Positions 1 through 11,473 of a DNA stretch of 64,000 nucleotides are shown here, piece by piece; within the stretch, counting starts at the first letter, position 1, and every line of letters begins with the position of its first letter. The DNA is taken from assembly GCA_049510975.1 (NCBI GenBank), contig JBEKYM010000018.1, positions 1-64,000 of the forward strand, given 5' to 3'. The stretch is from JAKACA01 sp049510975. Its GTDB lineage: Bacteria; Actinomycetota; Acidimicrobiia; Acidimicrobiales; Bog-793. A program made the translations under genes and the position numbers. The notes beneath the pieces are model-generated. The model did no database searches and was not told the origin of the DNA. It saw only the letters and a program-made list of their open reading frames with translations.

Positions 1-265
1 GAGGACCTTCGGGCTCGAGTACGACCACATCGTCGAGTTCGCCAAGGGAGGACCCACCACCTTGGACAACCTCTGCAGGCTCTGCCGACCCCACCATGGC
101 TTAAAGACCCACAAGGGCTACCACATCAGCGGCGGTCCCGGGCACTGGGAGTGGGTGGGACCGGGACGGGCGAGGGAGCAGGGTGAGGGGGCGGCGCCGG
201 CGGCTCGGGCGGAGGAGCCGAAGCGGGCGACAAGGGGAGGGACGCAAGCGGTCAGTTTGTTCTGA
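1..265 (+). CDS. HNH endonuclease domain protein, C-terminal part (5' end outside window)
   Basis: The reading frame is open from base 2 and ends with TGA at 263-265. The visible part has the HNH core: DHI (Asp-His of the first strand), then LDNL and LCRPHH followed by LKTHKGY and GGPGHWEW. This order is typical of the C-terminal HNH domain of the REP13E12/DUF222 family that is abundant in actinobacteria. Those proteins usually have a long N-terminal DUF222 region, here off the left edge. The last 25 or so residues are a low-complexity Ala/Gly/Arg tail. The gene converges on hutI, 42 bp away. The cellular role of these nucleases is not established; many are thought to be linked to mobile or repeat elements. 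Confidence 0.8.
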   Translation, partial: RTFGLEYDHIVEFAKGGPTTLDNLCRLCRPHHGLKTHKGYHISGGPGHWEWVGPGRAREQGEGAAPAARAEEPKRATRGGTQAVSLF

Positions 266-307
266 ATTCCTGACTGCTCGGTCCTGCCCTCCAGCAGCCG
301 GCGTGGG

Positions 308-1486
308 TCAGGTCTTCCAGACCTGACGGGGTTGGAGGCCGTAGCTCCAGGCGAAAGCACCTTCGTGGTCGGCGTCCCAGGCGACGAGGTCGGCACGTCG
401 TCCGACGTCGATCCGGCCACGGTCGGAGAGCCGGAGCGAGGCCGCGCCGCCGGCGGTGGCGGCCTCGAGCGCCTGGCCAACTGAGAGACCCAGCTCGGAC
501 ACGGCAAGCGCCACGACGAGACTCATCGATGTGGTGCCACACGTGCCCGGGTTGTGGTCCGAGCCGAGGGCGATCGAGACGCCGGCGTTGAGCAGGGTGG
601 CGACCGGGGGTGTCTTGCCCATGGCGAGAGCCGTCACTGGGGCCAACGTGGCGACGACGCCACCGGCAGCAAGGGCGCGAGCGTCGGGCTCGCCGATGAG
701 CAGGAGGTGGTCAGCAGATGAGCAGCCGAGCTCGGCGGCCAGCATGGCGCCGCCGGTGCGGGCGAGCTCGTCGGCGTGGATGCGAGGCAGGAGTCCCGCC
801 GAAGCAGCCGCACCGAGCAGACGTCGCGATTGTGCGACCGTGAAATAGCCGGCGTCGCAAAACACATCAGCGTGACGAGCCCCCGCTTCCTTCGCTCGGG
901 CACACCAGCGACACGCCTCCTCGATGTACCCGTCCGGGTCTCCTGCAAATTCAGGACCGACACCGTGGCCGGCGAGCCAGGTCACCTCGATCGAGGGCAA
1001 CGACGCATCCCCGGCGAGCGTGGCCAGGATTCGCACGGCCTCGATCTCTCCGGGGCCGTTGAGGTGATAGCCGGTCTTCGTTTCGACGGTGGTCGTGCCG
1101 CCGGCGAGCCACGATTGCAGCCGTTCCCGAACGCCGGTCGCGAGCACATCAGAAGACGTCGCCCGTGTCGCAGCCACGGTGGAGGCGATCCCACCGCCGG
1201 CGGCGGCGATCTCGGAGTACGAGGCGCCCGACGATCGGAGGGCGATCTCGGCGAAACGATTACCCCCGTACAACGGATGCGTGTGCGCATCGATCAACCC
1301 CGGGGTGACGAGTGCGCCCTCGAGGTCGATCGCCTCCGCATCGCCGAGGCCCGCCGGCAGGCCGGCCTCCGGTCCGGCATAGTCGATGCGCCCGTCGCGG
1401 ACGACGAGGGCGGCGTCCTCGATGACCCCGAGCGTGCCGGACGTGAAGAGCCGGCCAATGGACCGCAGCACGAAGACGTCGGTCAT
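308..1486 (-). CDS. hutI: Imidazolonepropionase
   Basis: This enzyme hydrolyses 4-imidazolone-5-propionate to N-formimino-glutamate, the third step of histidine degradation, in the cytoplasm. The 392-residue product is close to the usual 400. Amidohydrolase metal motifs are visible: DAHTHPLYGG near the N-terminus (His-x-His), HADE in the middle and LGSDHNPGTC with the conserved Asp near the C-terminus. The frame stays open upstream to 1912, but the start is placed at ATG 1486. There the protein begins MTDVFVLRS, like the family, and the start overlaps the hutF stop by four bases (ATGA), implying translational coupling. It is the last gene of the hut operon. No strong terminator was found in the 42 bp before the convergent HNH gene. 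Confidence 0.93.
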   Translation of the reverse strand: MTDVFVLRSIGRLFTSGTLGVIEDAALVVRDGRIDYAGPEAGLPAGLGDAEAIDLEGALVTPGLIDAHTHPLYGGNRFAEIALRSSGASYSEIAAAGGGIASTVAATRATSSDVLATGVRERLQSWLAGGTTTVETKTGYHLNGPGEIEAVRILATLAGDASLPSIEVTWLAGHGVGPEFAGDPDGYIEEACRWCARAKEAGARHADVFCDAGYFTVAQSRRLLGAAASAGLLPRIHADELARTGGAMLAAELGCSSADHLLLIGEPDARALAAGGVVATLAPVTALAMGKTPPVATLLNAGVSIALGSDHNPGTCGTTSMSLVVALAVSELGLSVGQALEAATAGGAASLRLSDRGRIDVGRRADLVAWDADHEGAFAWSYGLQPRQVWKT

Positions 1487-3185
1487 GGGTCCTCGTCCAA
1501 CGTCGCTGCGATCGCCCGGCTCAAGCGATCGGACAGAGAGCGAGGAGGCCCGAAGACCACGTGCTCGCCCCCCTCCACGACGACACGACCACCGACCACC
1601 ACGGTGTCGACATCGGCAGGGGAGGCTGCGAACACGATCCGAGCGAGAAGCTCCTCGTCGGCAGCGGAGAGAGACGACGCCCGGGCGCCCGGCCCCGACG
1701 CCGATCCCGACTCCACCGCCGAGCCCGACGCCGAACGGGAAACCGGGCCCCGGGCCGAACCCACCGTTCGGTGCCCACCGGCCAATCGAGGAGCACTCAG
1801 ATCGAGGCAGACGAAGTCCGCCATCGCCCCGACAGCGATCCCCCCGGTCGGCCAACCGAGAGCTCGGGAGCCACCCGACGAGCCGGCCGCGAACAGGCCA
1901 GAGACCGGCCACACACCCCTGCGCTGCGAGGAAAGGCGTTCGTCGAGCTCGATGGCTCGTGTCTCCTCGAACGGGTCGATGACAGCCTGACTGTCACTAC
2001 CTATCGAGAGCACGGCGCCGGCGTCGGCGAGCTCGGCGAAGGGGCCTATCCCGTCGCCGAGATCCCGCTCCGTGGTGGGACAGGCGCAGACACCGCACGA
2101 CGCCAGGCCGATGCGGCCGAGATCCAGAGTCGTGAGGTGAGTGGCGTGCACGGCGGTCGTGTGCGACGTGAGGGCGCCGCAGTCGTAGAGCAAGTCGGTT
2201 GGTGTCAGCGAGAGTGCCTTGAGACACTCCTCGTTCTCGCGCTGTTGCTCGGACAAGTGCACGTGGAGCGGCAGGTCTTCGAAGGCGGCCAGCGCCGCCA
2301 CGGTCTTGATGGCAGGAGCCGGCGTGGCGCGCACGGAGTGGGCAGCGACGCCGACGCGGACAAGTTCTGACACGACCGATGACGACAACATCGCCGAGAC
2401 CCGCTCCGCCCACGCTTCGCCGGAGGCGTCGCCGAAGCGCAACTGCACGCCTTCCAATGGCACCCCTGAGACGCTTGCCTGCAAATAGCAAGCATCGAGC
2501 AGCGTCATCCGAATGCCGGCCGCCGACGCCGCCTCCGAGACGGCGACTCCCATGGCGTTCGGGTCGGAGTAGGCGACGCCGCCCGGGCCGCGATGCACGT
2601 AGTGAAACTCACCGACAGCGGTGTAGCCGGCGAGCAGCATCTCGACGTACACGAGCGAGGCGAGCTCCCGGTACGAGTCCGGGTCGAGACGCCCGGCCGC
2701 CGTGTACATCAACTCGCGCCACGTCCAGAACGACCCGGCCGCCGTTTCGCTCACACCTCGCAAGGCCCGATGAAAGGCGTGCGAATGCGCATTCACGAAA
2801 CCCGGCAGGCACACGTCCCCACCGAGCCGCCGCGCCCCCGGCGCCTCGCCGAGGGGCACTCCGGTCCGCACCGAGGTGATCACGCCGGCGGCTGAGCACC
2901 CAATGAGGACCGACTCCGCGAAGCCGACTCCCGTCCCGAGCCAGGCCCGATCCACCCAGAGCTCCCATCCCCCGGACGACCCAGACGAACCGGACGACCC
3001 AGACGAACCGGACGACCCAGACGAACCAGACGACCCAGACGACCCCGGCGACCCAGACGAACCGGACGACCCAGACGAACCGGACGACCCAGACGACCCA
3101 GACGATCCCGACGACCCAGACGACCCAGACGACCCGGACGACCCGGACGAGCCGGACGAACCGTCAGGCACCCAACCCGGACCAG

Positions 3186-3189
<4 letters not shown>
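1483..3189 (-). CDS. hutF: Formimidoylglutamate deiminase with N-terminal Ser-Ser-Gly repeat
   Basis: HutF converts N-formimino-L-glutamate to N-formyl-L-glutamate plus ammonia, the branch of histidine catabolism that later needs HutG. Family motifs are clear: LPGFVNAHSHAFHRALRG with metal-binding His-x-His, FWTWRELMY, LLAGYTAVGEFHYVH, HVHLSEQ, HATHL and IGSDSQ. The GTG at 3189 overlaps the hutU TGA as GTGA, matching the coupling elsewhere in the operon; an in-frame ATG at 3237 is the alternative and would lie inside hutU. Either start places about 21 tandem Ser-Ser-Gly triplets before the conserved fold, since no start codon lies inside the repeat and a GTG beyond it would cut into the fold. 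Family members normally lack this extension. The function is secure; the N-terminus is less so. Confidence 0.9.
2971..3159. repeat. 9-bp tandem repeat (about 21 units) coding for (Ser-Ser-Gly)n in hutF
   Basis: On the plus strand the unit reads approximately ccagacgac or cggacgaac and repeats about 21 times without a break in phase; on the minus strand this is the hutF frame, Ser-Ser-Gly. One unit is altered to Ser-Pro-Gly. Units differ by single third-position changes, so it is a slightly decayed minisatellite that keeps the frame. On the plus strand it would give an acidic Pro-Asp-Asp/Glu repeat, which is only the antisense shadow. Confidence 0.95.
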
Positions 3190-4882
<1,693 letters not shown>

Positions 4883-4886
<4 letters not shown>

Positions 4887-6445
4887 CGCAACACTCCGAT
4901 CTCCTGCTCGACGGCTTCGACGAGAGCGCCGGACGACACGAGCTCGATGCAGGCGTCCACGTCCGGCTTGAGCTCGCGATCGTCCTCGAGATGGGCCACG
5001 ACGGCGCGGACGGCGCGGACGGCGGCGGCGGCGGCGGACGACGGGCGCAGGGGCGCCCGTAGGTCGATGGCCTGGGCGGCGGCGAGCACTTCGAGGGCGA
5101 CGACCGCCTCGGCGTTGCGGACGCACTCGCGGGCGTGGCGGGCGGCGATCATTCCCATGGACACGTGGTCCTCCTGGCCGGCCGACGACGTGATCGAGTC
5201 GACCGTGGCGGGGTGCGCCAGGCTCTTCGACTCCGACACGAGCGAGGCAGCCGTGTATTGGCAGACCATGAAGCCCGAGTTGACCCCGGCCCGCTCGGCG
5301 AGGAAGGGGGGCAGACCGTTCGACGTCTTCAGGTCGAGCAGACGGTAGAGGCGGCGCTCGGAGATGGAGGCGAGACCGACGGCGGCTGCGGCGAGCGAGT
5401 CGCACGCGTGGGCGACGGGCTGACCGTGGAAGTTGCCGCACGAGAGGATCTCGTCGTCGTCGCTCAACACGATGGGGTTGTCCGACACGGCCGCCAGCTC
5501 GTACTCGAGCGTGCGGATGGTGTTGGCGAGCACGTCACGGAAGGCACCGTGCACCTGCGGTGCGCACCGGATCGAATAGGCGTCCTGGACGATGTGGTAG
5601 CTGTGCAGATGGGAGGAGAGGATCTCGGAGCCGTCGAGCAGGCGGAGGAGGTTCTCGGCCGAGGCTTGCTGGCCCGGGTGCGGGCGAAGGCCGACGACAC
5701 GCAGGTCGAAAGCCCGGTCCGTGCCGAGAATCCCCTCGATCGTGAGGGCAGCCGCGATGTCGGCGCTCTTGGCGAGGACGCGGCCCCGGGCAGCGGCGAG
5801 CGAGCCGATCGCCGTCATTCCCTGAGTGCCGTTGATGAGCGCGAGCCCTTCCTTCGCCATGAGGACGAGCGGGGGGAGCCCGCAGGCAGCGAGCGCCTCG
5901 CCGGCCGGCACGAGCGAGCCGTTGAAGTGGACGCGGCCCTCGCCGACGGCGCCGAGGGCCAGGTGTGCAAGCGGGGCGAGGTCGCCCGAGGCGCCGAGCG
6001 ACCCCTGCTCGGGCACGACCGGCAGGATGCCGAGGCGCAACATGTCGACGAAGCGCTCGGCCACTTCGAGACGGACACCCGAGCACCCGAGCGCGAGCAC
6101 GTGGGCACGCAGGGCCAGCATCGCCCGCACTTCCTGCTCCGACAGGGCCGGCCCCACGGCGACGGCGTGCGACCGCAGGAGGGCATGCTGGAGCGCCGTG
6201 GCGTCCTCGGGCGCCAGGCGGACGTCGGCGAGGCTGCCGAAGCCGGTCGTCACGCCGTAGACGACCGCCCCGGAGCTGACCGCCCGTTCCACCACCGACC
6301 GGGACCTCCGGATGCGGGCAACGGCGGCGTCTCCGAAGTGCACCGGGGCGCCCCGGGCGACCGTCACGACGTCGCTGATCGAGAGTGACTCCCCGAGCTC
6401 GACCGAAGCAATCTCGCCATCGCCATTGACGGCTGTGTCAGGCAT
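4883..6445 (-). CDS. hutH: Histidine ammonia-lyase
   Basis: HutH removes ammonia from L-histidine to give urocanate, the entry step of the pathway. The Ala-Ser-Gly triad that cyclises to the MIO electrophile is visible in GSLGASGDLAPLAH, and the active-site Tyr in VVYGVTTGFGSLAD. The length, 520 residues, is normal for the aromatic ammonia-lyase family. Gene context (hutU, hutF and hutI follow directly) settles histidine rather than phenylalanine as substrate. ATG 6445 overlaps the end of the upstream methyltransferase gene by 8 bp. Confidence 0.96.
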
Positions 6446-7319
6446 GCTCGGAGTCTCCCAGATCGTTTCGGATTGCGATCGTGCCGGGCTCGACCGGCCT
6501 CACGGCGCGAAGCGAGTACATGAGCGGCAGCACGGGCATGCCGGCGGGCATCACGTAACGCCGAGGCCCGACCTCCTCCATGAACGAGAAACGAGCAAAG
6601 GACGACTCGGCGAACTCGTGGAAGAACTCGACGCGCAGCCCGGCATCGATCACCGAGCAGATCACTTCCGAGATCGGGTGCGGCCACTCGACGGTGCGGG
6701 CGTTCTCGAGGACGGCGTCCGGGTCGGCATAATCGCCAGGCTCGTCCCACACCTCGGCTCCGGTGTTGAAGTACGGCCACTCGAACTCGAGCGAGTCCTC
6801 CGCCAGCATCAGCGGCAGCGGGTGATACTCGACGAGGTAGAGCACACCCCCCGGCTCGAGCAGTGCGGCCGCGGTCCTTGCCCAGGCACCGAGGTCGGGG
6901 ATCCAGTTGAGGGCCCCCTTGCCCGTGTAGACGATCTCGTAGCGCTCGCCGAGCGCCTCGACGGCGTCGTACACGTTTGCCTCCACGAAACGAGCCTCCA
7001 CACCCAGCCGGCCCGCCAGCGCCCTCGCCTCGGCGATCGCCGGCGCCGAGAAGTCGAGGCCCGTCACGCTCGCACCCCGTCTCGCCAGGCTGAGCGTGTC
7101 CATCCCGAAGTGACACTGCAGGTGGACGACGCGCTTGCCGGCAACGTCCCCGAGCTCCTCGGTCTCGAACCCGTGGAGGTGGTCCTCGCCTGCGACGAAG
7201 CGCTCGACCGCATAGAAACCGCTCGCCACGTGCACCGCCACGCGCTCATCCCAGTTCCGCCGGTTGAGCGAGAGGTAGTCGCCGGCGAGGCGGGACGACT
7301 CGTCGTCAGGCAGGCGCAT
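6438..7319 (-). CDS. Class I SAM-dependent methyltransferase heading the hut operon
   Basis: The 293-residue protein has a Rossmann-type methyltransferase core: motif I is VVHLQCHFGMDTLSLARRG, followed by the acidic strand end VTGLDFS and motif III near LLEPGGVLYLVEYHPL. The family is common in actinobacteria as small-molecule methyltransferases; the substrate cannot be read from sequence. It overlaps hutH by 8 bp and is the first gene of the operon, so co-expression with histidine catabolism is likely, but a role in that pathway is not known. A TAGTGT hexamer ends 7 nt before the ATG, consistent with leaderless transcription. Confidence 0.8.
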   Translation of the reverse strand: MRLPDDESSRLAGDYLSLNRRNWDERVAVHVASGFYAVERFVAGEDHLHGFETEELGDVAGKRVVHLQCHFGMDTLSLARRGASVTGLDFSAPAIAEARALAGRLGVEARFVEANVYDAVEALGERYEIVYTGKGALNWIPDLGAWARTAAALLEPGGVLYLVEYHPLPLMLAEDSLEFEWPYFNTGAEVWDEPGDYADPDAVLENARTVEWPHPISEVICSVIDAGLRVEFFHEFAESSFARFSFMEEVGPRRYVMPAGMPVLPLMYSLRAVRPVEPGTIAIRNDLGDSEHA

Positions 7320-7326
7320 TGGCGAG

Positions 7327-7332
7327 ACACTA
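7327..7332 (-). promoter_or_regulatory. Candidate -10 (TAGTGT) for the methyltransferase-hut operon
   Basis: TAGTGT is followed by 7 nt and then ATG 7319, so the +1 would fall at or next to the start codon. No clear -35 is visible. The 93-bp gap to the divergent ABC permease contains the candidate promoters for both directions. Confidence 0.4.
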
Positions 7333-7400
7333 CGGCCTCGTCGCCCACGTTCGGGAGGGAGGGTCCGCCTCGATGTCGGTCATGCGCGGAAATGTTGCGT

Positions 7401-7406
7401 TAGCGT
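7401..7406 (+). promoter_or_regulatory. Candidate -10 (TAGCGT) for the ABC permease
   Basis: TAGCGT is followed by 6 nt and then GTG 7413, the spacing of a leaderless actinobacterial transcript. It supports GTG 7413 as the start, since no Shine-Dalgarno is present. Confidence 0.4.
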
Positions 7407-7412
7407 TTCGGA

Positions 7413-10400
7413 GTGACGTCCGGACGCCAGGGGGTTCATCCCCGCCACGCAGGCGGGCTCGTCTGGCAGTCGATCCGATGGCGTTTCGGGTCGTCGCTCG
7501 TGTTCCTCCTCGTCGCCGTGGCGGCGGTGACGGCGGCCACGACCGGCCCCATCTACGTTGCGGCGGCCAACCAGTCCGTCACCGTGGCGACGTTGAGCAC
7601 CGCCGCCGTCACGAGCGCCGGCATCTACCTGCAGCCTCCCCAAGGCGTGTCCGAGTCGTCGCCCTCGCTCGTCGAGGGCGCAGCCGCAGCGGTGCCAGGA
7701 GGCTCCGGAACCGCCCCGAGCGATCGCTACGGCCCGGTCATCGTGACCGTCGACGTGTCGGCGGCCCTCCCGAACCCGAGGAGTCAGCTCCCCGTCGGCC
7801 TCGACATCGACGCTCGCACCGATGTCTGCGCACACGTGCGCATCGTCGCCGGCCACTGCCCGGTGACGAACCGCGACATCATGCTGAGCGATCGCTCGGC
7901 CGCGCTGCTCGAGCTCCACGTCGGCAGCCGCATCGACCCGACCGAGAAGGGGCACCAGGGCGCTCCGCTCGTCGTGTCCGGGCTCTACCAGCCGGGCAAC
8001 CCTGCCGCCTCGTACTGGTGGGGCGAGAACTTCTTCCCCTACGGCACGCCGGCGGGAACGAGCAGCCTGATCGACGACGGTTTCGTCACCGATGGGGGCG
8101 CCGCCCGGGAGGCGACCCGCCTGCCGACGTCACTCCTCGGCCAGATCCCGCTGCGGGCCTCGGCGGTCCGGGCGACGCAGATCCCCCAGATCCTCAACCA
8201 GCTGACGGCGTATGAGGGCTCCGTCGGCTCGTTCCACCTCGTGGCCTCGACGAGCTTGCCGGGCCTGCTGCAGACGATCGAGCTCCAAGAGCACCAGATG
8301 CGCACGATCGTGGCGGCCGTCGCCCTCGAGCTGGCACTGCTGGCGCTGCTCGTGCTCTACCAGGTGGCGGCGAGCAACGGCGCCGAGCGCTCGGGCGACC
8401 TCGAGATCGCCGAGCTGCGAGGGCTGCGGCGCAGATCGGTCGCCACGATCGCCTTGCGAGAGCCGGCGCTGTTGCTGGCGGTCGCCACTCCGGCCGGGCT
8501 GGCGCTTGCCTGGCTCCTCGTGGCGCTCCTCTCGCCGCACGTGTTCGAGCCGGGGACCTCGGCAACCGTCGACCTGCTGGCCGTGACGGTGGCGGTCCTC
8601 ACGTTCGTGGCGGGTTTCGCGGCGGCGGCGCTCGGATCTCGCAGTTTGCTGCGTCCCTCGTTGGCGCGCGAAGGGCGTACGGCCGCCGAGCGCCGGCGGC
8701 GCCGCAACGCCGGTGTCGTGGACCTGCTCGCCGTCCTTCTCGCCGCCGCTGCCGTCGTCGAGCTCGTCTCCACCCGCTCGAGTGCCACCGGCGGGGGCGG
8801 CCAGCTCGATCCGCTGGCGTCGCTCACGCCCGGCGCCCTCGCCCTTGTGGCCGGAGTACTCGGAGCCCGCCTGCTGCCGCTCGGAGCGCGGGCGGTGACG
8901 CGTGCGACGCGCTGGACGCCTCGAGTGGGCTTGGCGCTCGCCAGCCGGAGCATCATGCGGCGAGCCGGCGTGGCCCGCCGCGTCGTCGTGCTCGTGATCG
9001 CCGTTGGAGTCCTCACGTTCTCGGTGGCGGGCTATGCCCTCGCCCGCGCCAACCGAGCCACTCAGGCGAGCTTCCAAGTCGGCGCCCCGGTCGCCCTCAC
9101 GGTGCACGTCGCCCCGGGGGTGAACTTCCTGCAAGCCGTACAGACCGCCGACCCGTCCGGCCGCGAGGCGATGGCCGTGGCCAAGGTGGCAGCCAGCAGC
9201 CCGACGATCGCCGTCGACAGCACGCGGCTCGCCGCCATCGCCAGCTGGCCGGCCGGTACGACGACGACGCCGGCGAGCGTGCAGTCCATCGCCCGCTACC
9301 TGCGCCCGACGGCGACTCCTGAGGTCGTCCTGCCCGATGCGACAGCGCTCCGGCTTCGCGTCCAGCTGACCGCCCGCATTCACCCCGCCCCGCAGCTCGT
9401 CCTGAACCTCTTCGACCTACGCGAGTACACCGACGCCTCCCTCAGCCTCGGAGCACCCCTTCGAGAGGGCACGACGGAAGTGTCCACCTCCCTCGACGGC
9501 GCCTGCTCGCTCGTCTGCCGGCTCGACTCGATCTCGCTCGTGTGGTCGCCGGGGCAGGGGCCGGGGGGCAGCTCGATCGACGTGCCCGTCGTGTTCTCCG
9601 GTATCGAGGTGCAGCGAGCGGGCAAGTGGGTGCCGGAGAGCCTCGGGCTCTCCACCCCCGGCAACTGGGCGCAGAACAACGTCATCACCGCCGGCAACCC
9701 CTCGAGCACGGTGACGGTGCAGGCATCGGGCAACGAGCTGTCGGCGACGTTCCACGTCGTTGCGTCGACGTCGGCGCCGTCGATCGGTCCGGCCGACCTG
9801 CCCTCGGTCATCCCGTCGGTCGTCACGACGGAGCTCGCCGGCGTCAACATCGACCCGGCGAACCCGGGACAGTTCCCTGCCACCGGACTTGACGGCACCG
9901 AGTTCGACTCGGCATCGCGGGTGGAGGCTCTCGCCCTGCCTGGGCTCGGCGCGAACGGCGCCCTCGTCGACCTCGGACTGGCTCAGGCGGAGATGCAAGG
10001 GCCGCCCGGCTCGGTGACGTTCCAGGTGTGGTGCCGCCACACCCCGAGTCCGGCGCTGCTGCAGCGGCTCGCCCGCGGCGGCGTGACCGTGCTCTCCACC
10101 CAGACCGCTGCGACCGTCGCCAGCGGGCTCGGCAAGACGGCCCCGTCGCTCGCCTTCGACCTCTTCGTCGTCGGGGCGGCAGGGTCCACGTTGCTTGCGC
10201 TCGGAGCCCTGATCTTCTCGGTGGCCTCCGACTCGCGCCGCCGCTCGATCGAATTCGCTGCCCTTGCCGCTGTCGGCGTCCCCCTCCGGTTCCTCCGCCG
10301 TTCCCTCGTCCTCGAGCAGGTCGTCATCGTGATCGTGGGCGTCGTGCTCGGCGTGGTCGCAGGCCTTGCCGCCGGTCAGCTCTCACTGAGCCTGCTGCCC

Positions 10401-10574
10401 GAATTCCCGCCCGGCAGGCAGGGTCCGCTGCTGCCGACGTCGGTGGGCGTCGGTGCTGGCGACGCTCTGCTCGCCGCAGCCGCCGTGCTCGTGGTCCTGC
10501 TCATCGGAGGGGTCGTCACAAGCTTGTTGACCATGCGGCGCGTCCGCCCCGACAACGTCAGGCTGAGCACATGA
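7413..10574 (+). CDS. FtsX-like ABC transporter permease
   Basis: The 1053-residue protein is an integral membrane permease of the MacB/LolC type. An N-terminal hydrophobic segment (about residues 27-50, SSLVFLLVAVAAVTA) precedes a large extracytoplasmic region. A first FtsX domain follows (about 290-410, containing ELALLALLVLYQV and AELRGLRRRSVATIALRE). After further membrane segments and a second large external domain comes the C-terminal FtsX domain with EFAALAAVGVPLRFLRRS. Two FtsX repeats in one chain mean it may work without a partner permease. The two ATPase genes follow with a 4-bp and a 1-bp overlap, forming one operon. Export of lipids, lipoproteins or peptides is the usual family role; the substrate here is unknown. 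Confidence 0.88.
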   Translation: MTSGRQGVHPRHAGGLVWQSIRWRFGSSLVFLLVAVAAVTAATTGPIYVAAANQSVTVATLSTAAVTSAGIYLQPPQGVSESSPSLVEGAAAAVPGGSGTAPSDRYGPVIVTVDVSAALPNPRSQLPVGLDIDARTDVCAHVRIVAGHCPVTNRDIMLSDRSAALLELHVGSRIDPTEKGHQGAPLVVSGLYQPGNPAASYWWGENFFPYGTPAGTSSLIDDGFVTDGGAAREATRLPTSLLGQIPLRASAVRATQIPQILNQLTAYEGSVGSFHLVASTSLPGLLQTIELQEHQMRTIVAAVALELALLALLVLYQVAASNGAERSGDLEIAELRGLRRRSVATIALREPALLLAVATPAGLALAWLLVALLSPHVFEPGTSATVDLLAVTVAVLTFVAGFAAAALGSRSLLRPSLAREGRTAAERRRRRNAGVVDLLAVLLAAAAVVELVSTRSSATGGGGQLDPLASLTPGALALVAGVLGARLLPLGARAVTRATRWTPRVGLALASRSIMRRAGVARRVVVLVIAVGVLTFSVAGYALARANRATQASFQVGAPVALTVHVAPGVNFLQAVQTADPSGREAMAVAKVAASSPTIAVDSTRLAAIASWPAGTTTTPASVQSIARYLRPTATPEVVLPDATALRLRVQLTARIHPAPQLVLNLFDLREYTDASLSLGAPLREGTTEVSTSLDGACSLVCRLDSISLVWSPGQGPGGSSIDVPVVFSGIEVQRAGKWVPESLGLSTPGNWAQNNVITAGNPSSTVTVQASGNELSATFHVVASTSAPSIGPADLPSVIPSVVTTELAGVNIDPANPGQFPATGLDGTEFDSASRVEALALPGLGANGALVDLGLAQAEMQGPPGSVTFQVWCRHTPSPALLQRLARGGVTVLSTQTAATVASGLGKTAPSLAFDLFVVGAAGSTLLALGALIFSVASDSRRRSIEFAALAAVGVPLRFLRRSLVLEQVVIVIVGVVLGVVAGLAAGQLSLSLLPEFPPGRQGPLLPTSVGVGAGDALLAAAAVLVVLLIGGVVTSLLTMRRVRPDNVRLST

Positions 10575-11473
10575 CTTCGATCACCGTCTCGAGCGGCGGC
10601 GAGCCGGTCGCGGCCTCGCCGGCCGGCGCTGGGCTGGACGTCGACTGCTCGAACCTCGTGCACCTCTACCACCTCGAAGGGACCGAGGTCATCGCGCTGC
10701 GGGGCGTCGATCTCGCCATCGACGCCGGCGAGATGGTCGCTCTGTTGGGACCGTCCGGTGCGGGGAAGTCGACCCTGTTGCGGATGCTGGGTGGGCTGCT
10801 GCGCCCCTCCGCCGGCCAGGTGCTCGTGGGCGGGCGTGATGTCGGCCGGATGACGCCGGTGGCGCTGCGTAGCTATCGCGCCACTGATGTCGGCATCGTC
10901 CTGCAGGATCCGCTCGCCAATCTGCTCCCGTACGCCACCGTGCGCCAGAACGTCGTCTTTGCCGGCCGAGGCGCACGCTCGGCCGCCCGACTCTCGACAC
11001 CCGCGCCGCCACAACCCGACGAGCTGCTCGAGCTCCTCGGGATCTCCTCGCTATCCGGCCGCAAAGTGGGAACGCTCTCGGGAGGCGAGCAGCAGCGGGC
11101 GGCGCTCGCCGTCGGGGCAGCCGGCGGCGGCAGCCTCCTCCTCGTCGACGAGCCGACGAGCCAGCTCGACCATGCCCAGCGCCAGGAGGTGATCGACGCA
11201 CTCCATGCACTGCACGCCGGCATCGGCGCCACCATGGTGATGGTGACCCACGACCCCGCCGTGGCGGCATCGGTGCCGCGCACCGTGACGATCCGCGACG
11301 GTCGCGTCGGCGCGGAGGGGCGCAAGGGCGGTCAATACGCCGTCGTCGGCAGGGACGGCACGCTACAGCTCCCGCCCGAGATGCTCGACCGCTTCCCGCC
11401 CCAGACGCTCTTCCGGCTGTCGGCGCGGGCCGACGGCATCGAGCTCAAGCTCGCCGACCCGGAGGGGGACTGA
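10571..11473 (+). CDS. ABC transporter ATP-binding protein (first of two)
   Basis: The product is 300 residues with a complete ABC ATPase: Walker A GPSGAGKST, Q-loop VLQDP, signature LSGGEQQR, Walker B SLLLVDEP with the D-loop SQLD, and the switch His in VTHDP. It energises the adjoining FtsX permease in the cytoplasm. The frame extends upstream to 10028, but ATG 10571 overlaps the permease stop as ATGA and gives the expected N-terminus. An extra stretch of about 50 residues follows the switch His (RDGRVGAEGRKGG onward), making it longer than the usual 230-residue LolD/MacB-type subunit. Confidence 0.9.
   Translation: MTSITVSSGGEPVAASPAGAGLDVDCSNLVHLYHLEGTEVIALRGVDLAIDAGEMVALLGPSGAGKSTLLRMLGGLLRPSAGQVLVGGRDVGRMTPVALRSYRATDVGIVLQDPLANLLPYATVRQNVVFAGRGARSAARLSTPAPPQPDELLELLGISSLSGRKVGTLSGGEQQRAALAVGAAGGGSLLLVDEPTSQLDHAQRQEVIDALHALHAGIGATMVMVTHDPAVAASVPRTVTIRDGRVGAEGRKGGQYAVVGRDGTLQLPPEMLDRFPPQTLFRLSARADGIELKLADPEGD

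Noticed and set aside
2971..3159. CRISPR-like short tandem repeat
   Set aside because: Units are 9 bp, contiguous and without spacers, and lie inside a coding frame.
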